From assembly GCA_015067785.1 (NCBI GenBank), contig SVLR01000001.1:16949-80948 (forward strand): 64,000 nt of DNA. Direction: 5' to 3'. This DNA is from Oscillospiraceae bacterium. Lineage in GTDB: Bacteria > Bacillota > Clostridia > Oscillospirales > Oscillospiraceae. This document shows positions 1 through 9,493 of the stretch, one piece after another (the stretch's first letter is position 1; every line of letters begins with the position of its first letter). A program made the position numbers and the translations under genes. A model generated the notes under the pieces. The model searched no databases, was not told the DNA's origin, and saw only the letters and a program-made list of their open reading frames with translations.

Positions 1-505
1 GATCTCTATCCACCAACACACCCAGCGCACAAGCTGTTGGTGTCTGTTCACTTTGGGCAAAATATCGGGTCACATCATCTCCGATCTCACCGGATACAAG
101 AGGCACGGATCCCACATAAGGCTCCTTCATCTGCAGGTCACGGATCACGGTAATCGTGCCGTCTGTGCCTACTGTGGCGCCCACATCTAGCTTGCCGGGG
201 TACTTTTCTGTTAAAGGTACATTGGGCTGTGTCACATAGCCCCGGACATTACCCATTGGGTCAGATACACAGACGATGGAGCCGATGGGGCCACCGCCCT
301 TGATCTGCAGGGTCATTGAGCCGTTTTCAACCTTTTGCATATTGCCCATCATAGAAGCCGCCGTCAGCGCTCTGCCAAAGGCTGCAGTTGCATTGGGTGT
401 TGTCTTTTGTATTTCCGCACCGCGGCGCACCGTCTGCGTAGAACGGATTGCCACTGCCTTTACATATCCGTCAAGGGTCATTCCCCGTACTAAATAGTCC
501 TGCAT
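1..505 (-). CDS. hslO: Hsp33 redox-regulated chaperone, partial (3' end outside window)
   Basis: About 168 N-terminal residues are visible, starting MQDYLVRGMTLDGYVKAVAI and continuing through FGRALTAASMMG, a glycine-rich GGGPIG segment and the ADP/ATP-like beta core of the Hsp33 family. Hsp33 is a cytosolic holdase activated when a C-terminal zinc-binding cysteine cluster is oxidised. That cluster would lie beyond the left edge, so redox competence cannot be judged here. The ATG at 505 lies inside the 3' end of the upstream methyltransferase gene (16-nt overlap), which suggests translational coupling. The ORF track does not list it because it runs off the window. The family call is from recognition of the N-terminal domain. 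Confidence 0.85.
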   Translation of the reverse strand, partial: MQDYLVRGMTLDGYVKAVAIRSTQTVRRGAEIQKTTPNATAAFGRALTAASMMGNMQKVENGSMTLQIKGGGPIGSIVCVSDPMGNVRGYVTQPNVPLTEKYPGKLDVGATVGTDGTITVIRDLQMKEPYVGSVPLVSGEIGDDVTRYFAQSEQTPTACALGVLVDRD

Positions 506-1251
506 TTTACTTTTCCCTTTCTTGCCTTAAAATAGATCCGCTGCTCACCTGCAGCAGGTGCTTCCATACAGCAGTCACCAAACACCTCGATATGGGTAAA
601 TCCGGCTTCCTTCAAATATGCTGTCAGTTGTACCTGCGAATAGGCATATTCCTCGTGGACCTCTTCGCTGCGCACCCATAGGTTACCGCGCCGCTGGAAG
701 ATATCCATACCATAGGTACAAATATTGGTCTCTTCATCGAATTCACCGCGCCATACGCAGTACACACCATCATCTTCATCCAAAAAGACTTGTCCATCCA
801 TTGCACGCAGCTTTTCCGGTGTATTGACATCAAATATAAAGCATCCACCTGGGTTTAACGCCTTATAAATACGGGAAATTGCTATTTTGCAGTCTGCAGG
901 ATCCGTAATGTAATCCAAGCTGTCCAGCGCGCATACCGCAAGATCCACACCTCGGGGCAGCTGTAGCTGCGTCAGATTCTGGCAAACAAACAGCGGCGTG
1001 TTCTCCATCTCAGCCGCTTTACCGGATGCCACAGAGAGCATATCCTCCGAAAGATCCACACCGATCACAGAAAGTCCCCGCTTTGCCAGCAGCACAGAAA
1101 CAGAGCCCGTTCCGCAGGCAAGGTCTACTGCAGTTCTTGGGCGCAATCCTTCTCTCTCTAAAATATCAAAATAAAAAGCGACAACACGGTCATAATCCAC
1201 ATCGTTGGTCAGGCGGTCATAGCTTTCCGCCAATGCGCCATAGGCATCCAT
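490..1251 (-). CDS. class I SAM-dependent methyltransferase
   Basis: This is a 253-residue Rossmann-fold methyltransferase. Motif I is DLACGTGS, followed by an acidic loop (VIGVDLSEDML) and CALDSLDYI, which resembles the Methyltransf_25 type of small-molecule or uncharacterised methyltransferases. The long ORF begins at 1281, but I place the start at the ATG at 1251 (MDAYGALAESYD) because GTGAGG sits seven bases before it and family members usually begin near this YDxLT segment. The gene follows the ftsZ terminator and overlaps hslO, so these two probably form a small unit. The substrate cannot be told from sequence. Confidence 0.75.
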   Translation of the reverse strand: MDAYGALAESYDRLTNDVDYDRVVAFYFDILEREGLRPRTAVDLACGTGSVSVLLAKRGLSVIGVDLSEDMLSVASGKAAEMENTPLFVCQNLTQLQLPRGVDLAVCALDSLDYITDPADCKIAISRIYKALNPGGCFIFDVNTPEKLRAMDGQVFLDEDDGVYCVWRGEFDEETNICTYGMDIFQRRGNLWVRSEEVHEEYAYSQVQLTAYLKEAGFTHIEVFGDCCMEAPAAGEQRIYFKARKGKVKCRTI

Positions 1252-1263
1252 AGCATACCTCAC

Positions 1264-1292
1264 AAAAAACATCCCGGGCACTGCCCGGGATG
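1264..1292 (-). terminator. intrinsic terminator after ftsZ
   Basis: An 11-bp perfect stem (CATCCCGGGCA/TGCCCGGGATG with almost no loop) is followed on the minus strand by TTTTTTG. It lies immediately after the ftsZ stop codon and closes the division cluster. Confidence 0.9.
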
Positions 1293-1299
1293 CCCTTAT

Positions 1300-2343
1300 T
1301 TATTTCTTTTTGAAAACATCCAATACATCATCGATGTCAGTCATCTCACCGAAGCCGGCAACGAAGGTCTTCTTGGGCTGGGGTTCTTCCTTATGGTCAA
1401 AGCCGGTGGCAATGACAGTAACCTGGATCTCATCCTCCAGCTCATCAGAGCAGGTCGCACCAAAGATAATGTTTGCATCAGGATTTGCCGCCTCCTGCAC
1501 AATGCCTGCAGCAGTCTCCACATCGTCCAGCGTCATCTCAGAGGAGCCGCAGACATTAACGAGGACACCGGTAGCACCGTTGATGGAGGTCTCCAGCAGA
1601 GGACTTGCAACAGCTGCCAGTGCAGCCTGCTCGGCCTTCTCACGACCGGATGCGACACCGACACCCATATGAGCGCGACCTGCGTCCTTCATAACTGCGG
1701 AAACGTCCGCAAAGTCAAGGTTGATGATCACGCGCTCGGAGTAGCCAACCAGCTCAGAAATAGAAGCAACCGCCTGCTTCAGCACATCGTCTGCGATGCC
1801 GAATGCATTGGCAAAGGTAATCTTCTGATCCGTTACGTACTTCAGACGATCATTGGGGATGATGACTAAGGAGTCAACACGGCCACTAAGTGCCTCAATA
1901 CCGGCATCTGCCTGACGCATACGGTTTGCACCCTCAAACTTAAAGGGTTTGGTTACGATACCGACTGTCAGCGCACCGGCCTCGCGGGCAAGGTCTGCGA
2001 CGATAGGTGCAGCACCGGTACCGGTACCGCCGCCCATACCTGCGGTGATAAATACCATATCTACGCCCTCAACGAGCTTAGCGATCTGTGCTCTGCTTTC
2101 CTCAGCAGACATCTTGCCGATCTCAGGCTTGGAGCCTGCGCCCATACCGCCGGTCAGTTTCTCGCCGATCTGCAGTTTATTGGGGCAAATGGACTTATTG
2201 AGGTCCTGCTTATCGGTATTGATAACAACAAAGTCAACACCGCCAACACCTGCACCGATCATACGATTGATTACATTATTGCCGGCGCCGCCGACACCGA
2301 TTACTTTAATTTTAACTACGCGTTCCTGAAATGTCTCGACCAT
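1300..2343 (-). CDS. ftsZ: cell division protein FtsZ
   Basis: FtsZ is the tubulin-like GTPase that forms the cytokinetic ring. The 347-residue protein has the N-terminal GVGGAGNN nucleotide loop, the tubulin signature GGGTGTG near residue 105, the T7 loop NLDFADV and the usual C-terminal domain. The tail is very short and ends DDVLDVFKKK, a reduced version of the C-terminal peptide that binds membrane tethers. No ftsA lies beside it; SepF elsewhere could serve as tether (inference). The ATG at 2343 has AGGAGGAG eight to nine bases upstream. It is the last gene of the dcw cluster, with its own promoter and a strong terminator. Confidence 0.98.
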   Translation of the reverse strand: MVETFQERVVKIKVIGVGGAGNNVINRMIGAGVGGVDFVVINTDKQDLNKSICPNKLQIGEKLTGGMGAGSKPEIGKMSAEESRAQIAKLVEGVDMVFITAGMGGGTGTGAAPIVADLAREAGALTVGIVTKPFKFEGANRMRQADAGIEALSGRVDSLVIIPNDRLKYVTDQKITFANAFGIADDVLKQAVASISELVGYSERVIINLDFADVSAVMKDAGRAHMGVGVASGREKAEQAALAAVASPLLETSINGATGVLVNVCGSSEMTLDDVETAAGIVQEAANPDANIIFGATCSDELEDEIQVTVIATGFDHKEEPQPKKTFVAGFGEMTDIDDVLDVFKKK

Positions 2344-2405
2344 TTCCGTTCTCCTCCTATGTATTAGCAGATGAAAATCTGCCCAAATTCCAATGTTGCT
2401 CTTAT

Positions 2406-2434
2406 ATTCTACCTTGAAAATATGATTCGGTCAA
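2406..2434 (-). promoter_or_regulatory. promoter of ftsZ
   Basis: On the minus strand TTGACC and TAGAAT are separated by exactly 17 bases, about 60 bases upstream of the ftsZ start. The untranslated leader also contains a short GCAGATtttcATCTGC hairpin. This gives ftsZ expression independent of the upstream cluster. Confidence 0.75.
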
Positions 2435-2478
2435 TAGCAATTATTCGTTTTTTCTAAAAAAAATATGGAATAGTTGTT

Positions 2479-3360
2479 TTAATCAAACTCTCTGTGATAG
2501 ATTTCATCAGGCCAGGTAGTAAAGCTGGCATCCAAAATACCGGTCTGATATCGATCAAACTGGAAAATTGCCCGCACCACATAGAACACCTTCTTAGGAA
2601 GCTCCGTGCTTTCACCCAGAAGGATCTGGAACCTCCGACCATACCAAACCTCGATATTTCCCATATCCGTTACATCAATGGTGGCCGTTTCGCCCAAAAC
2701 ACCGTTCTTTTCCATCTCCTGCGCAATAATCAACGCAGCATCAAGGCGCTCCCTATTGTAAACCGTTACGGGAACTGTGGATCCTTCTCCGTCAGGGGAA
2801 GCTTGCAGATTTTCGTAAGCTACTGCTGATTTGCTCACCTCAGGCTCCTCCAACTTAACGCCAAGGATCCGCGGATAGTTCCCGGATGTGGAGGCATCGA
2901 TCTTCTCCATAATCTTACCTTCGCAATTCAGCACCCACCAAGCACCGGAGACATCCTCGACAGCGTAGGCAACGGCAGATTCTACCACGCTGATAATAAC
3001 AGTATCCGGCAAGCGGATCCCAATCCGGATTTCCTTAATATACGGCAGCTTTCCTAAAATTCGTCCGGCGATCTGTCCCTTATTGAGCGTCAACAGGTTG
3101 GTGCCTTTTATAATGCCGGCAGCTTCCTGCACCTGACTGACCTCGTACTTATCCGCACCTGCCACCTCGATCTTTTCTGCCTTGAAGAAGATCGACATAC
3201 CGAAAACGATTGCAAACACCACCGCCAAAACCGTGGCGATCCGGACGAGAAAACGGCTAATATTGACGGGTTTTGCCTCCGTATAGACAGTTTCCTCGCG
3301 GCGCACTCGCCTTTTGGGTCTTGGTTGACGCTTAGGTTCTCCATTGGTGTATTTTTCCAT
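2479..3360 (-). CDS. divIB: cell division protein FtsQ/DivIB
   Basis: This is a 293-residue bitopic membrane protein of the divisome. A basic, Pro/Arg-rich cytoplasmic segment (residues 1-35) is followed by one transmembrane helix (FLVRIATVLAVVFAIVFGMS) and a POTRA domain beginning FFKAEKIEVAGADKYE. The rest is the extracytoplasmic beta domain. DivIB bridges FtsL/DivIC and the septal peptidoglycan synthase. The listed ORF begins at 3402, but the ATG at 3360 has GAGGAG upstream and overlaps the murG stop as TAATG, so coupling with murG is likely. An ftsZ promoter lies beyond its 3' end. Confidence 0.88.
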   Translation of the reverse strand: MEKYTNGEPKRQPRPKRRVRREETVYTEAKPVNISRFLVRIATVLAVVFAIVFGMSIFFKAEKIEVAGADKYEVSQVQEAAGIIKGTNLLTLNKGQIAGRILGKLPYIKEIRIGIRLPDTVIISVVESAVAYAVEDVSGAWWVLNCEGKIMEKIDASTSGNYPRILGVKLEEPEVSKSAVAYENLQASPDGEGSTVPVTVYNRERLDAALIIAQEMEKNGVLGETATIDVTDMGNIEVWYGRRFQILLGESTELPKKVFYVVRAIFQFDRYQTGILDASFTTWPDEIYHREFD

Positions 3361-4493
3361 TATTTGCTCCTCTTTTGTGCCAACGCATACATAATGTCGC
3401 ACAGCCTCTCTGCAGAATCCGGCACAGCAATTTTGAGTAATGCTGTCCGCATCGCAGATGCCTTTTCCTTATTCTCTACTATACTCTTTATCTCATCAAA
3501 TACGCTCTGTGCGCTGCAATCCTTCTCAAGCACCAACGTAGCGCCGCCGTTATTAGAGAGTACGCGCGCATTCATCTCCTGATGGTTATTGGTTACATTG
3601 GGTGACGGAATCAGAATACAGGGCGTGCCTGATGCCGCGATCTCATTGCAGGTGGACGCACCGGCACGACCAATGAACACATCCGCTGCCGCTACCACAG
3701 TAGGCATATTATAAATATACTGGACCATTCGTATGGCATCCGTCTTCGTTAGGTCAACACCTTTTTTCTGCACAAGCTCCGGCATCCAGCTCCAGCCATA
3801 ACTACCAACCGCGTGAATATGCTGGAACGGGAACCCCGCCTCCTGCTCCAAACGAAACAGCTCTGCCATCAGCTCATTCATTGCTTTTGCACCCTGGCTT
3901 CCAAAAGCAGAAACAATCACCGGGCGGTGATCCAGCTTCAGCTCCTTGCGCGCGCCTTCCTGATCGGAGAAGATAAACTCCCGGCGCACCGGCATACCGA
4001 CTACTTCTACCCGATCCGGGTGTGTATAGTACTTTCTGCATTCCTCAAAGCAAACAAGGACCTTATCTGCCCACTGAGCAGCCATCTTTGTGGTACGACC
4101 GGGGACAGCATTGGCTTCGTGAACGCAAGTCGGTATCCCCATTTGATGGGCGGCAAGAAGGGCGGGATAGCTGGCATAGCCACCGGTGCCGATAACCACA
4201 TCCGGACAGAATTCCTTCATTATCTTCTTACAGGCAGGAACCGATGCCATAACACAGCGAACCGCCAAAATATTTCGTTTGATCGCCTTCCAGCTAAATC
4301 CCCGGCGCATTCCGTAAGCATCAATGGTCTTGAGGGCATAGCCTGCCTTGGGAACAAGCTCCTCCTCCATACTGTTCTTAGCACCAATAAACAGTATATT
4401 GCTGTCAGGGTAACGCTCTTTCCATATATTCGCAACAGAGATCGCCGGCATAATATGGCCGCCGGTTCCTCCGCAAGTAAATATCACATTCAT
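3360..4493 (-). CDS. murG: UDP-GlcNAc:lipid I GlcNAc transferase MurG
   Basis: MurG adds GlcNAc to undecaprenyl-PP-MurNAc-pentapeptide on the inner face of the membrane, making lipid II. The 377-residue protein has the N-terminal glycine-rich loop CGGTGGH, the second loop GGYASYP and the C-terminal donor-binding signature GRAGASTCNEIAASGTP, all typical of GT28. The start has AGGAGG seven bases upstream and overlaps ftsW by 4 nt (ATGA). It overlaps divIB by one base. Length and motifs are normal. Confidence 0.97.
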   Translation of the reverse strand: MNVIFTCGGTGGHIMPAISVANIWKERYPDSNILFIGAKNSMEEELVPKAGYALKTIDAYGMRRGFSWKAIKRNILAVRCVMASVPACKKIMKEFCPDVVIGTGGYASYPALLAAHQMGIPTCVHEANAVPGRTTKMAAQWADKVLVCFEECRKYYTHPDRVEVVGMPVRREFIFSDQEGARKELKLDHRPVIVSAFGSQGAKAMNELMAELFRLEQEAGFPFQHIHAVGSYGWSWMPELVQKKGVDLTKTDAIRMVQYIYNMPTVVAAADVFIGRAGASTCNEIAASGTPCILIPSPNVTNNHQEMNARVLSNNGGATLVLEKDCSAQSVFDEIKSIVENKEKASAMRTALLKIAVPDSAERLCDIMYALAQKRSK

Positions 4494-5662
4494 AGCTTTT
4501 CCTCCTGTACAGCCGCCCGGTTACGATGCCGGGAGATGCTAAGTACGATCCCCATTTCTCCCAGATTAACGGCCAGCGCCGTACCTCCATAAGAGAAGAA
4601 CGGTAGCGCGATCCCGGTAGACGGAAGTAAATTTGATACGACCCCTAAATTCAGTATAGTCTGTACTGCGATCAGTGTAATCAAGCCGGCGGACAATACC
4701 GTAGAAAACTTATCCGGTGCGCGCAGCGCGATCCAATACCCCCGAAGAATAAGGGCAGCAAACAGCGCCATAATAAGCAACGCTCCTACAAGTCCCAGCT
4801 CTTCACATATGATTGCAAAAATATAATCGTTATACTGAAAGGGCAGATAGAGATACTTCTGTCTGCTCTTTCCCAATCCAAGTCCAAACAGTCCACCGGA
4901 GCCAATGGCATAGAGGGACTGCAAAATCTGATATCCCGTATCCCCCGGATCCTGCTCCGGGTGCAGCCAAGCGGTTATTCTGTCTCCGGCATAGCCCATA
5001 AGGCTGACGTATACCACAAGAAACGCAACCGCCGCGCCAGCGCCGGCCAGCAGCCATTTAGGGTTTGTGCCGGCAATGTACATCATCACCACAGCAACCA
5101 TACCCATCAGCATAATGGCTGACAAATGCTTTTCCAGCGCAAGTGGGACCAGAATCCCCATCAGCGCCGCGCCAAAGCCCAGCACACCAAAACGGAATTT
5201 TCTTGCCTCGTGACCAAACCCCTTTGTTAGCTTGGCAAAAAGCACGATCATTGCAAATTTTGCAATCTCCGAAGGTTGGAATTGAAGACCTGCAATATTG
5301 ATCCACCGTTTGGCGCCGTTTACGGACTGTCCAAATACCAGCACAGACAGCAAAAGCAAAATGCTGATACCATAAATAGGCCAAGCCATTTTTAGCCAAA
5401 AGGACGCAGGGACTCGATATAACAGCGCCATTGCCGCAAGACCGATCACTGCGCATATCCCCTGCTTTTGGAGGTAGCGTGTAGACACCGTATAACCGGT
5501 GTCATATTCACTTTGGGCATAGCTTGCAGAGTATAGCATCAAAAGTCCTACCGCAAGCAAAGATAAAAGAATAATAAGAAAAGGTATATCGAATCTTTCG
5601 CCCGCAGACCCGTACAGTCTGCGGCGTTTCTCTTTGGCATGCAGAAAACGCTCCGCAGCCAT
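4490..5662 (-). CDS. ftsW: SEDS peptidoglycan glycosyltransferase FtsW
   Basis: This is a 390-residue polytopic protein with about ten transmembrane helices. SEDS features include LYSASYAQS in the first helix region, NGAKRWINIAGLQFQPSEIAKFA around residues 110-130, and the C-terminal LPSTGIALPFFSYGGTA. FtsW polymerises lipid II at the septum together with its class B PBP, which is encoded in the same cluster. The position between mraY and murG fits FtsW or the sporulation paralogue SpoVE; sequence alone does not separate them. AAGGAGG precedes the ATG. Confidence 0.93.
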   Translation of the reverse strand: MAAERFLHAKEKRRRLYGSAGERFDIPFLIILLSLLAVGLLMLYSASYAQSEYDTGYTVSTRYLQKQGICAVIGLAAMALLYRVPASFWLKMAWPIYGISILLLLSVLVFGQSVNGAKRWINIAGLQFQPSEIAKFAMIVLFAKLTKGFGHEARKFRFGVLGFGAALMGILVPLALEKHLSAIMLMGMVAVVMMYIAGTNPKWLLAGAGAAVAFLVVYVSLMGYAGDRITAWLHPEQDPGDTGYQILQSLYAIGSGGLFGLGLGKSRQKYLYLPFQYNDYIFAIICEELGLVGALLIMALFAALILRGYWIALRAPDKFSTVLSAGLITLIAVQTILNLGVVSNLLPSTGIALPFFSYGGTALAVNLGEMGIVLSISRHRNRAAVQEEKL

Positions 5663-5671
5663 AACGCCTCC

Positions 5672-6649
5672 TTATCCAACCAAGCCGGAAATACTAAACC
5701 AAGCAACGACACACATCAGTGCGGACACCGCGGAGAACACCAAAACAATTTTGACTTCCTTCCAGCCGCACATTTCAAAATGATGGTGGATCGGTGCCAT
5801 TTTGAAAATACGCTTTCCGTGGGTAATTTTAAAATACAGCACCTGAATAATATCGGACAGCGTCTCCACAATGTACACAAAACCAACTAAAATCAGTACC
5901 AACGGCATATCCATTGCAAATGCCATAGCGCAGACAACACCACCTAAAAACAGTGAGCCTGTATCGCCCATAAAGACCTTTGCCGGATGCCAGTTATAAA
6001 TCAGGTACGCAAACAGTCCGCCAACCAAAGCAGCAGGCAAAACCGCAAGGTCCCATTTCCCCATTGCAACAGCAGCGGCAGTGAAGAACACCATAACCGG
6101 AATGGTTACGCTGCCGCACAAGCCGTCTACTCCGTCGGTAAGATTGACGGCATTGACACAGCCCACCATTACAAACATCGCAAAAAAGATATAAATAATG
6201 GGATGGATGTACACAGTAATATTCACAAAAGGAATATAGAGATCGCTGGTCATAACACCGGTCTTATAAAGCACATAGAGATAGATTGCAGACACTGCCA
6301 TTTGGAGAGCTGCCTTCTGAAAAGCCGTAAGCCCTAAATCCCGCTTAAACTTCACCTTGCAGAAATCGTCTAAAAAGCCAACCAGTCCAAAGCAAAAGCT
6401 AATCGCCAGTACATAAAAGGCTGTATATTCCTCTGTTTTCGGCAAATTGATCAGCAGGCACAAAATCGTAGCGCCCACAAACATCAGTCCACCCATCAAC
6501 GGCGTACCCACCTTCGTATTATGCCAAGTCGGACCAATATCGTGGACAGATTGGCCTGTCTTTAATGCCCGAAGCAGGGGCAGCAAAATATATCCCAAAA
6601 CACCTGATGCCACAAAGCCGATCAGAGCGGTGATCAATACTCTTGTCAT
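5672..6649 (-). CDS. mraY: phospho-MurNAc-pentapeptide transferase MraY
   Basis: MraY forms lipid I by moving phospho-MurNAc-pentapeptide to undecaprenyl phosphate. The 325-residue protein is a ten-helix membrane enzyme with the conserved GFLDDFCKV, NAVNLTDGVDGL, FMGDTGSLFLGG and APIHHHFE motifs that hold the catalytic Asp residues and magnesium site. I prefer the ATG at 6649 over the first ATG at 6655, because GGAGG is only two bases from the first but eight from the second. Ten bases separate it from ftsW. The murD gene often found next to it is absent. Confidence 0.96.
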   Translation of the reverse strand: MTRVLITALIGFVASGVLGYILLPLLRALKTGQSVHDIGPTWHNTKVGTPLMGGLMFVGATILCLLINLPKTEEYTAFYVLAISFCFGLVGFLDDFCKVKFKRDLGLTAFQKAALQMAVSAIYLYVLYKTGVMTSDLYIPFVNITVYIHPIIYIFFAMFVMVGCVNAVNLTDGVDGLCGSVTIPVMVFFTAAAVAMGKWDLAVLPAALVGGLFAYLIYNWHPAKVFMGDTGSLFLGGVVCAMAFAMDMPLVLILVGFVYIVETLSDIIQVLYFKITHGKRIFKMAPIHHHFEMCGWKEVKIVLVFSAVSALMCVVAWFSISGLVG

Positions 6650-6671
6650 TACCATATCCTCCGTTATTTCT

Positions 6672-8024
6672 TTAGTCCTGCAAAAATGCCTCCAAAATCA
6701 GCTCCATGCGCATACCGCGGGAACCCTTAAACAGCAGGACATCTCCAGGGCGGGCAGCTATCTTCAGGGCTTGCACCAAACGCGCACGGTCTGTAAAAGC
6801 TCTGGCTCTGCCGATCATCCCGCCGGTCACGGCGCCGCTAAGCATCCGCTCTCCAGTAGGCCCATAGGCAAATAGCAGATCTGCCTTTTCCGCAGCAATT
6901 CTTCCGATCCGATAATGCTCTGCCTGTGCATTAATGCCAAGCTCCAGCATATCGCCCAACACAGCGATCTTTCGCCCCTCTTTGCTTCCCAGCACGTTGA
7001 GTGCTGCAACCATAGACTCAGGGCCTGCATTATAGCTGTCGTTAATAATTGTAAATCCCTTGGCTTTATAGACGCTCTGTCTGCCTTCCATATTAGAAAA
7101 AGCAGCCAGTCGCCGCTGAATATCTGCCGTAGGCACACCCATTTCAAGCGCAACAGAAATGGCAGCAAGAGCATCAGAAACGTTATGAATGCCATCAAGG
7201 GGAAGTGTAACTTGGAATATCTCATTCCCGGTGCGGACTGTAAAGCTGGTGCTTCCGTCACCTTCACTCACCTGATCGCCTTGCACTGTCACATCCGGAT
7301 TGCGAAGTCCAAAGTACACCTTACGGAAATCCTGATTCCGACGCTGCCCCCAGAGGAGATTGTCGTCACCGTTTAAGATCAACGTACCATTTTCAGGCAT
7401 ACCTTCCCGAATCTCCAGCTTTGCCTGCAAAATTCCCTCTTTAGAGCCCAAATGCTCAATATGCATTGTACCAATATTGATGATAACACCAATATCCGGC
7501 TTGCCGATTTGTGTCAGATAGGCGATCTCACGGAAGTGATTCATACCCATTTCCAGCACCGCTACCTCCGTATCCTCTGGCATAGCAAGCACCGCCATGG
7601 GCATACCAATGTCGTTATTATGATTAACAGGGGTTTTGGCTACCTTATATGTGCCGTCCAATACTCTTGCGATCATTTCCTTTGTGGTGCTTTTTCCAAC
7701 AGAACCGGTTACTGCAACCACCTTCACATTCAGCCTTTGCCGCTCGTGCCGGGCAATGTCACCTAAGGCGATCCGCGTATCCTCCACAACGATTGCAGGA
7801 TAGTTGCCGTCTGCGCGGGTGCACAAAACCGCTGCAGCACCCTTTTCCAGAGCCGCAGGAATAAAATCATGCCCATCACGAACATCTTTCAGCGCAACAA
7901 ACAGCTGTCCAGCTTGCAGTTTCCGTGTGTCATTGCTTGCACCGACAAAGGTAATGTCCTTATATTTAGGATCTATCTTGCCACCGCACCACTCGGCAGC
8001 CTGCTGTAATGTGATCCTGCCCAT
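6672..8024 (-). CDS. murF: UDP-MurNAc-tripeptide--D-Ala-D-Ala ligase MurF
   Basis: MurF adds D-Ala-D-Ala to the UDP-MurNAc tripeptide in the cytoplasm. The 450-residue protein has the three Mur ligase domains: an N-terminal UDP-MurNAc domain, the ATP-binding core with the P-loop TGSVGKSTTKE and HNNDIGMP, and a C-terminal domain starting near IINDSYNAGPESM. The start at 8024 (MGRITLQQAAEW) has AGAGGA six bases upstream; the longer ORF start at 8060 lies inside murE and lacks such a site. It lies between murE and mraY with short gaps. Confidence 0.96.
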   Translation of the reverse strand: MGRITLQQAAEWCGGKIDPKYKDITFVGASNDTRKLQAGQLFVALKDVRDGHDFIPAALEKGAAAVLCTRADGNYPAIVVEDTRIALGDIARHERQRLNVKVVAVTGSVGKSTTKEMIARVLDGTYKVAKTPVNHNNDIGMPMAVLAMPEDTEVAVLEMGMNHFREIAYLTQIGKPDIGVIINIGTMHIEHLGSKEGILQAKLEIREGMPENGTLILNGDDNLLWGQRRNQDFRKVYFGLRNPDVTVQGDQVSEGDGSTSFTVRTGNEIFQVTLPLDGIHNVSDALAAISVALEMGVPTADIQRRLAAFSNMEGRQSVYKAKGFTIINDSYNAGPESMVAALNVLGSKEGRKIAVLGDMLELGINAQAEHYRIGRIAAEKADLLFAYGPTGERMLSGAVTGGMIGRARAFTDRARLVQALKIAARPGDVLLFKGSRGMRMELILEAFLQD

Positions 8025-8040
8025 TTTATTTCCTCTTTTC

Positions 8041-9471
8041 TCACAGCTGCTCTGCGACAATCTCTCTTTCGTCCAAGTGATACTTTACACCGCAGATCTC
8101 CTGATATGTTTCGTGGCCTTTTCCAGCCAATACAATTATATCATCTTTTTGTGCAATGTCCATAGCCATTGTGATCGCTTCGGGACGATTTTCCACGATC
8201 TTGTAATTATTTTTTTCCACACCTGCCACAATTTGCCGAATGATGGACATCGGCTCCTCTGTTCTGGGGTTATCTGAAGTAATGATGGCAATGTCAGCCA
8301 TATCCGTACCAATCTTACCCATGATAGGTCTTTTTACCGGATCCCGGTCGCCACCGCAGCCAAAGACAGCGATCAGTCTGCCCTTGCAAATAGACTTAAG
8401 CAATGTCAAAACGTTCTCGAGTCCATCCGGTGTATGGGCATAGTCAATAATAACCGTATAGTCCTTACCGGGTGTCGGGACCACCTCCACTCTGCCCTTT
8501 ACACTCTTTGCCGTTTTTAGTGCTTCTGCTGCCTTCTGCAGAGGGATTCCGAGATTATGCGCAATGCCCAAAACAGTCAATACATTATAAACGGTAAACA
8601 GTCCGGGAATAATGACACGCACTTCAGCCTCTTCCTCACCGCAAACCGCGGTAAAGCAAACACCGTCTGCAGGCAGGGAGATATCCCGTGCATAAAGGTC
8701 TGCTTCCTTCTTAGTGGAAATAGACAGCACCGGGCATACGGTCTTTGTAAACATTCTTTGGAACCAAGGATCGTCGCAATTTCCCGTTGCGCTGTCGCAT
8801 CGGGCAAACAGCTCCGCCTTAGCATCGCAATAGTTTTCCATTGTCTTGTGGAAATCCAAATGATCTTCCGTAAGGTTGGTAAACGCACCAGCAGCAAAGT
8901 GCAGTCCCGCAATGCGGTCAAGGGCGACGGCGTGGGAAGAGACCTCCATCACCACATGGGTACATCCCGCATCTCGCATTTGGCGCAGTAAGCCGTAAAG
9001 CTCAAAGCTCTCAGGAGTAGTCCGGGAAGCCTCGGTGCGCACATCTCCGATCATATTCTCCATTGTGCCCATAAGACCGACCTTTGCGCCGACTGTGTTT
9101 TCTAAAACATGTTTGAGCAGTAGCGTAGTAGAGGTCTTGCCGTTCGTACCGGTTACACCGATGATCTTCATATCCGCCGCTGGATCACCATAGTAGTTTT
9201 TACCCAAAAGCGCCAACGCAAGTCGATCAGAATCTACTAAAATATAGGGAATCTCTTCCGCAGGCTCCACAGCAGTCACCACCGCCACAGCACCCTTTTG
9301 AAATGCCATTGGGATGTATCGATTGCCATCAGTAACAAATCCGGTCACTGCTACAAAAAGATCCCCCGCCCCCACCTTCCGGGAATCATAACAAACATTA
9401 TGGATATCCATCTCCATATCCACATTGGATTTAATAACATAAATGCCATTCAGCAGTTCTCTCAGTTTCAT
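8041..9471 (-). CDS. murE: UDP-MurNAc-L-Ala-D-Glu--meso-DAP ligase MurE
   Basis: MurE adds the third amino acid of the stem peptide. The 476-residue protein has the P-loop GVTGTNGKTSTT, the Mur ligase core EVSSHA and YAHTPDGL, and the specificity motif DNPR (in SDNPRTEEP). In characterised MurE enzymes DNPR marks meso-diaminopimelate ligases, while lysine enzymes differ here, so the wall is probably DAP-type. The start at 9471 (MKLRELLNG) is chosen because AAGGAG lies just upstream; the listed start at 9519 is inside the transpeptidase gene. Confidence 0.96.
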   Translation of the reverse strand: MKLRELLNGIYVIKSNVDMEMDIHNVCYDSRKVGAGDLFVAVTGFVTDGNRYIPMAFQKGAVAVVTAVEPAEEIPYILVDSDRLALALLGKNYYGDPAADMKIIGVTGTNGKTSTTLLLKHVLENTVGAKVGLMGTMENMIGDVRTEASRTTPESFELYGLLRQMRDAGCTHVVMEVSSHAVALDRIAGLHFAAGAFTNLTEDHLDFHKTMENYCDAKAELFARCDSATGNCDDPWFQRMFTKTVCPVLSISTKKEADLYARDISLPADGVCFTAVCGEEEAEVRVIIPGLFTVYNVLTVLGIAHNLGIPLQKAAEALKTAKSVKGRVEVVPTPGKDYTVIIDYAHTPDGLENVLTLLKSICKGRLIAVFGCGGDRDPVKRPIMGKIGTDMADIAIITSDNPRTEEPMSIIRQIVAGVEKNNYKIVENRPEAITMAMDIAQKDDIIVLAGKGHETYQEICGVKYHLDEREIVAEQL

Positions 9472-9493
9472 AATTCTTTCTCCTTTGTGATTC

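Noticed and set aside
3813-4592. 259-residue plus-strand ORF opposite murG/ftsW
   Set aside because: It is a shadow ORF; murG motifs are complete on the other strand.
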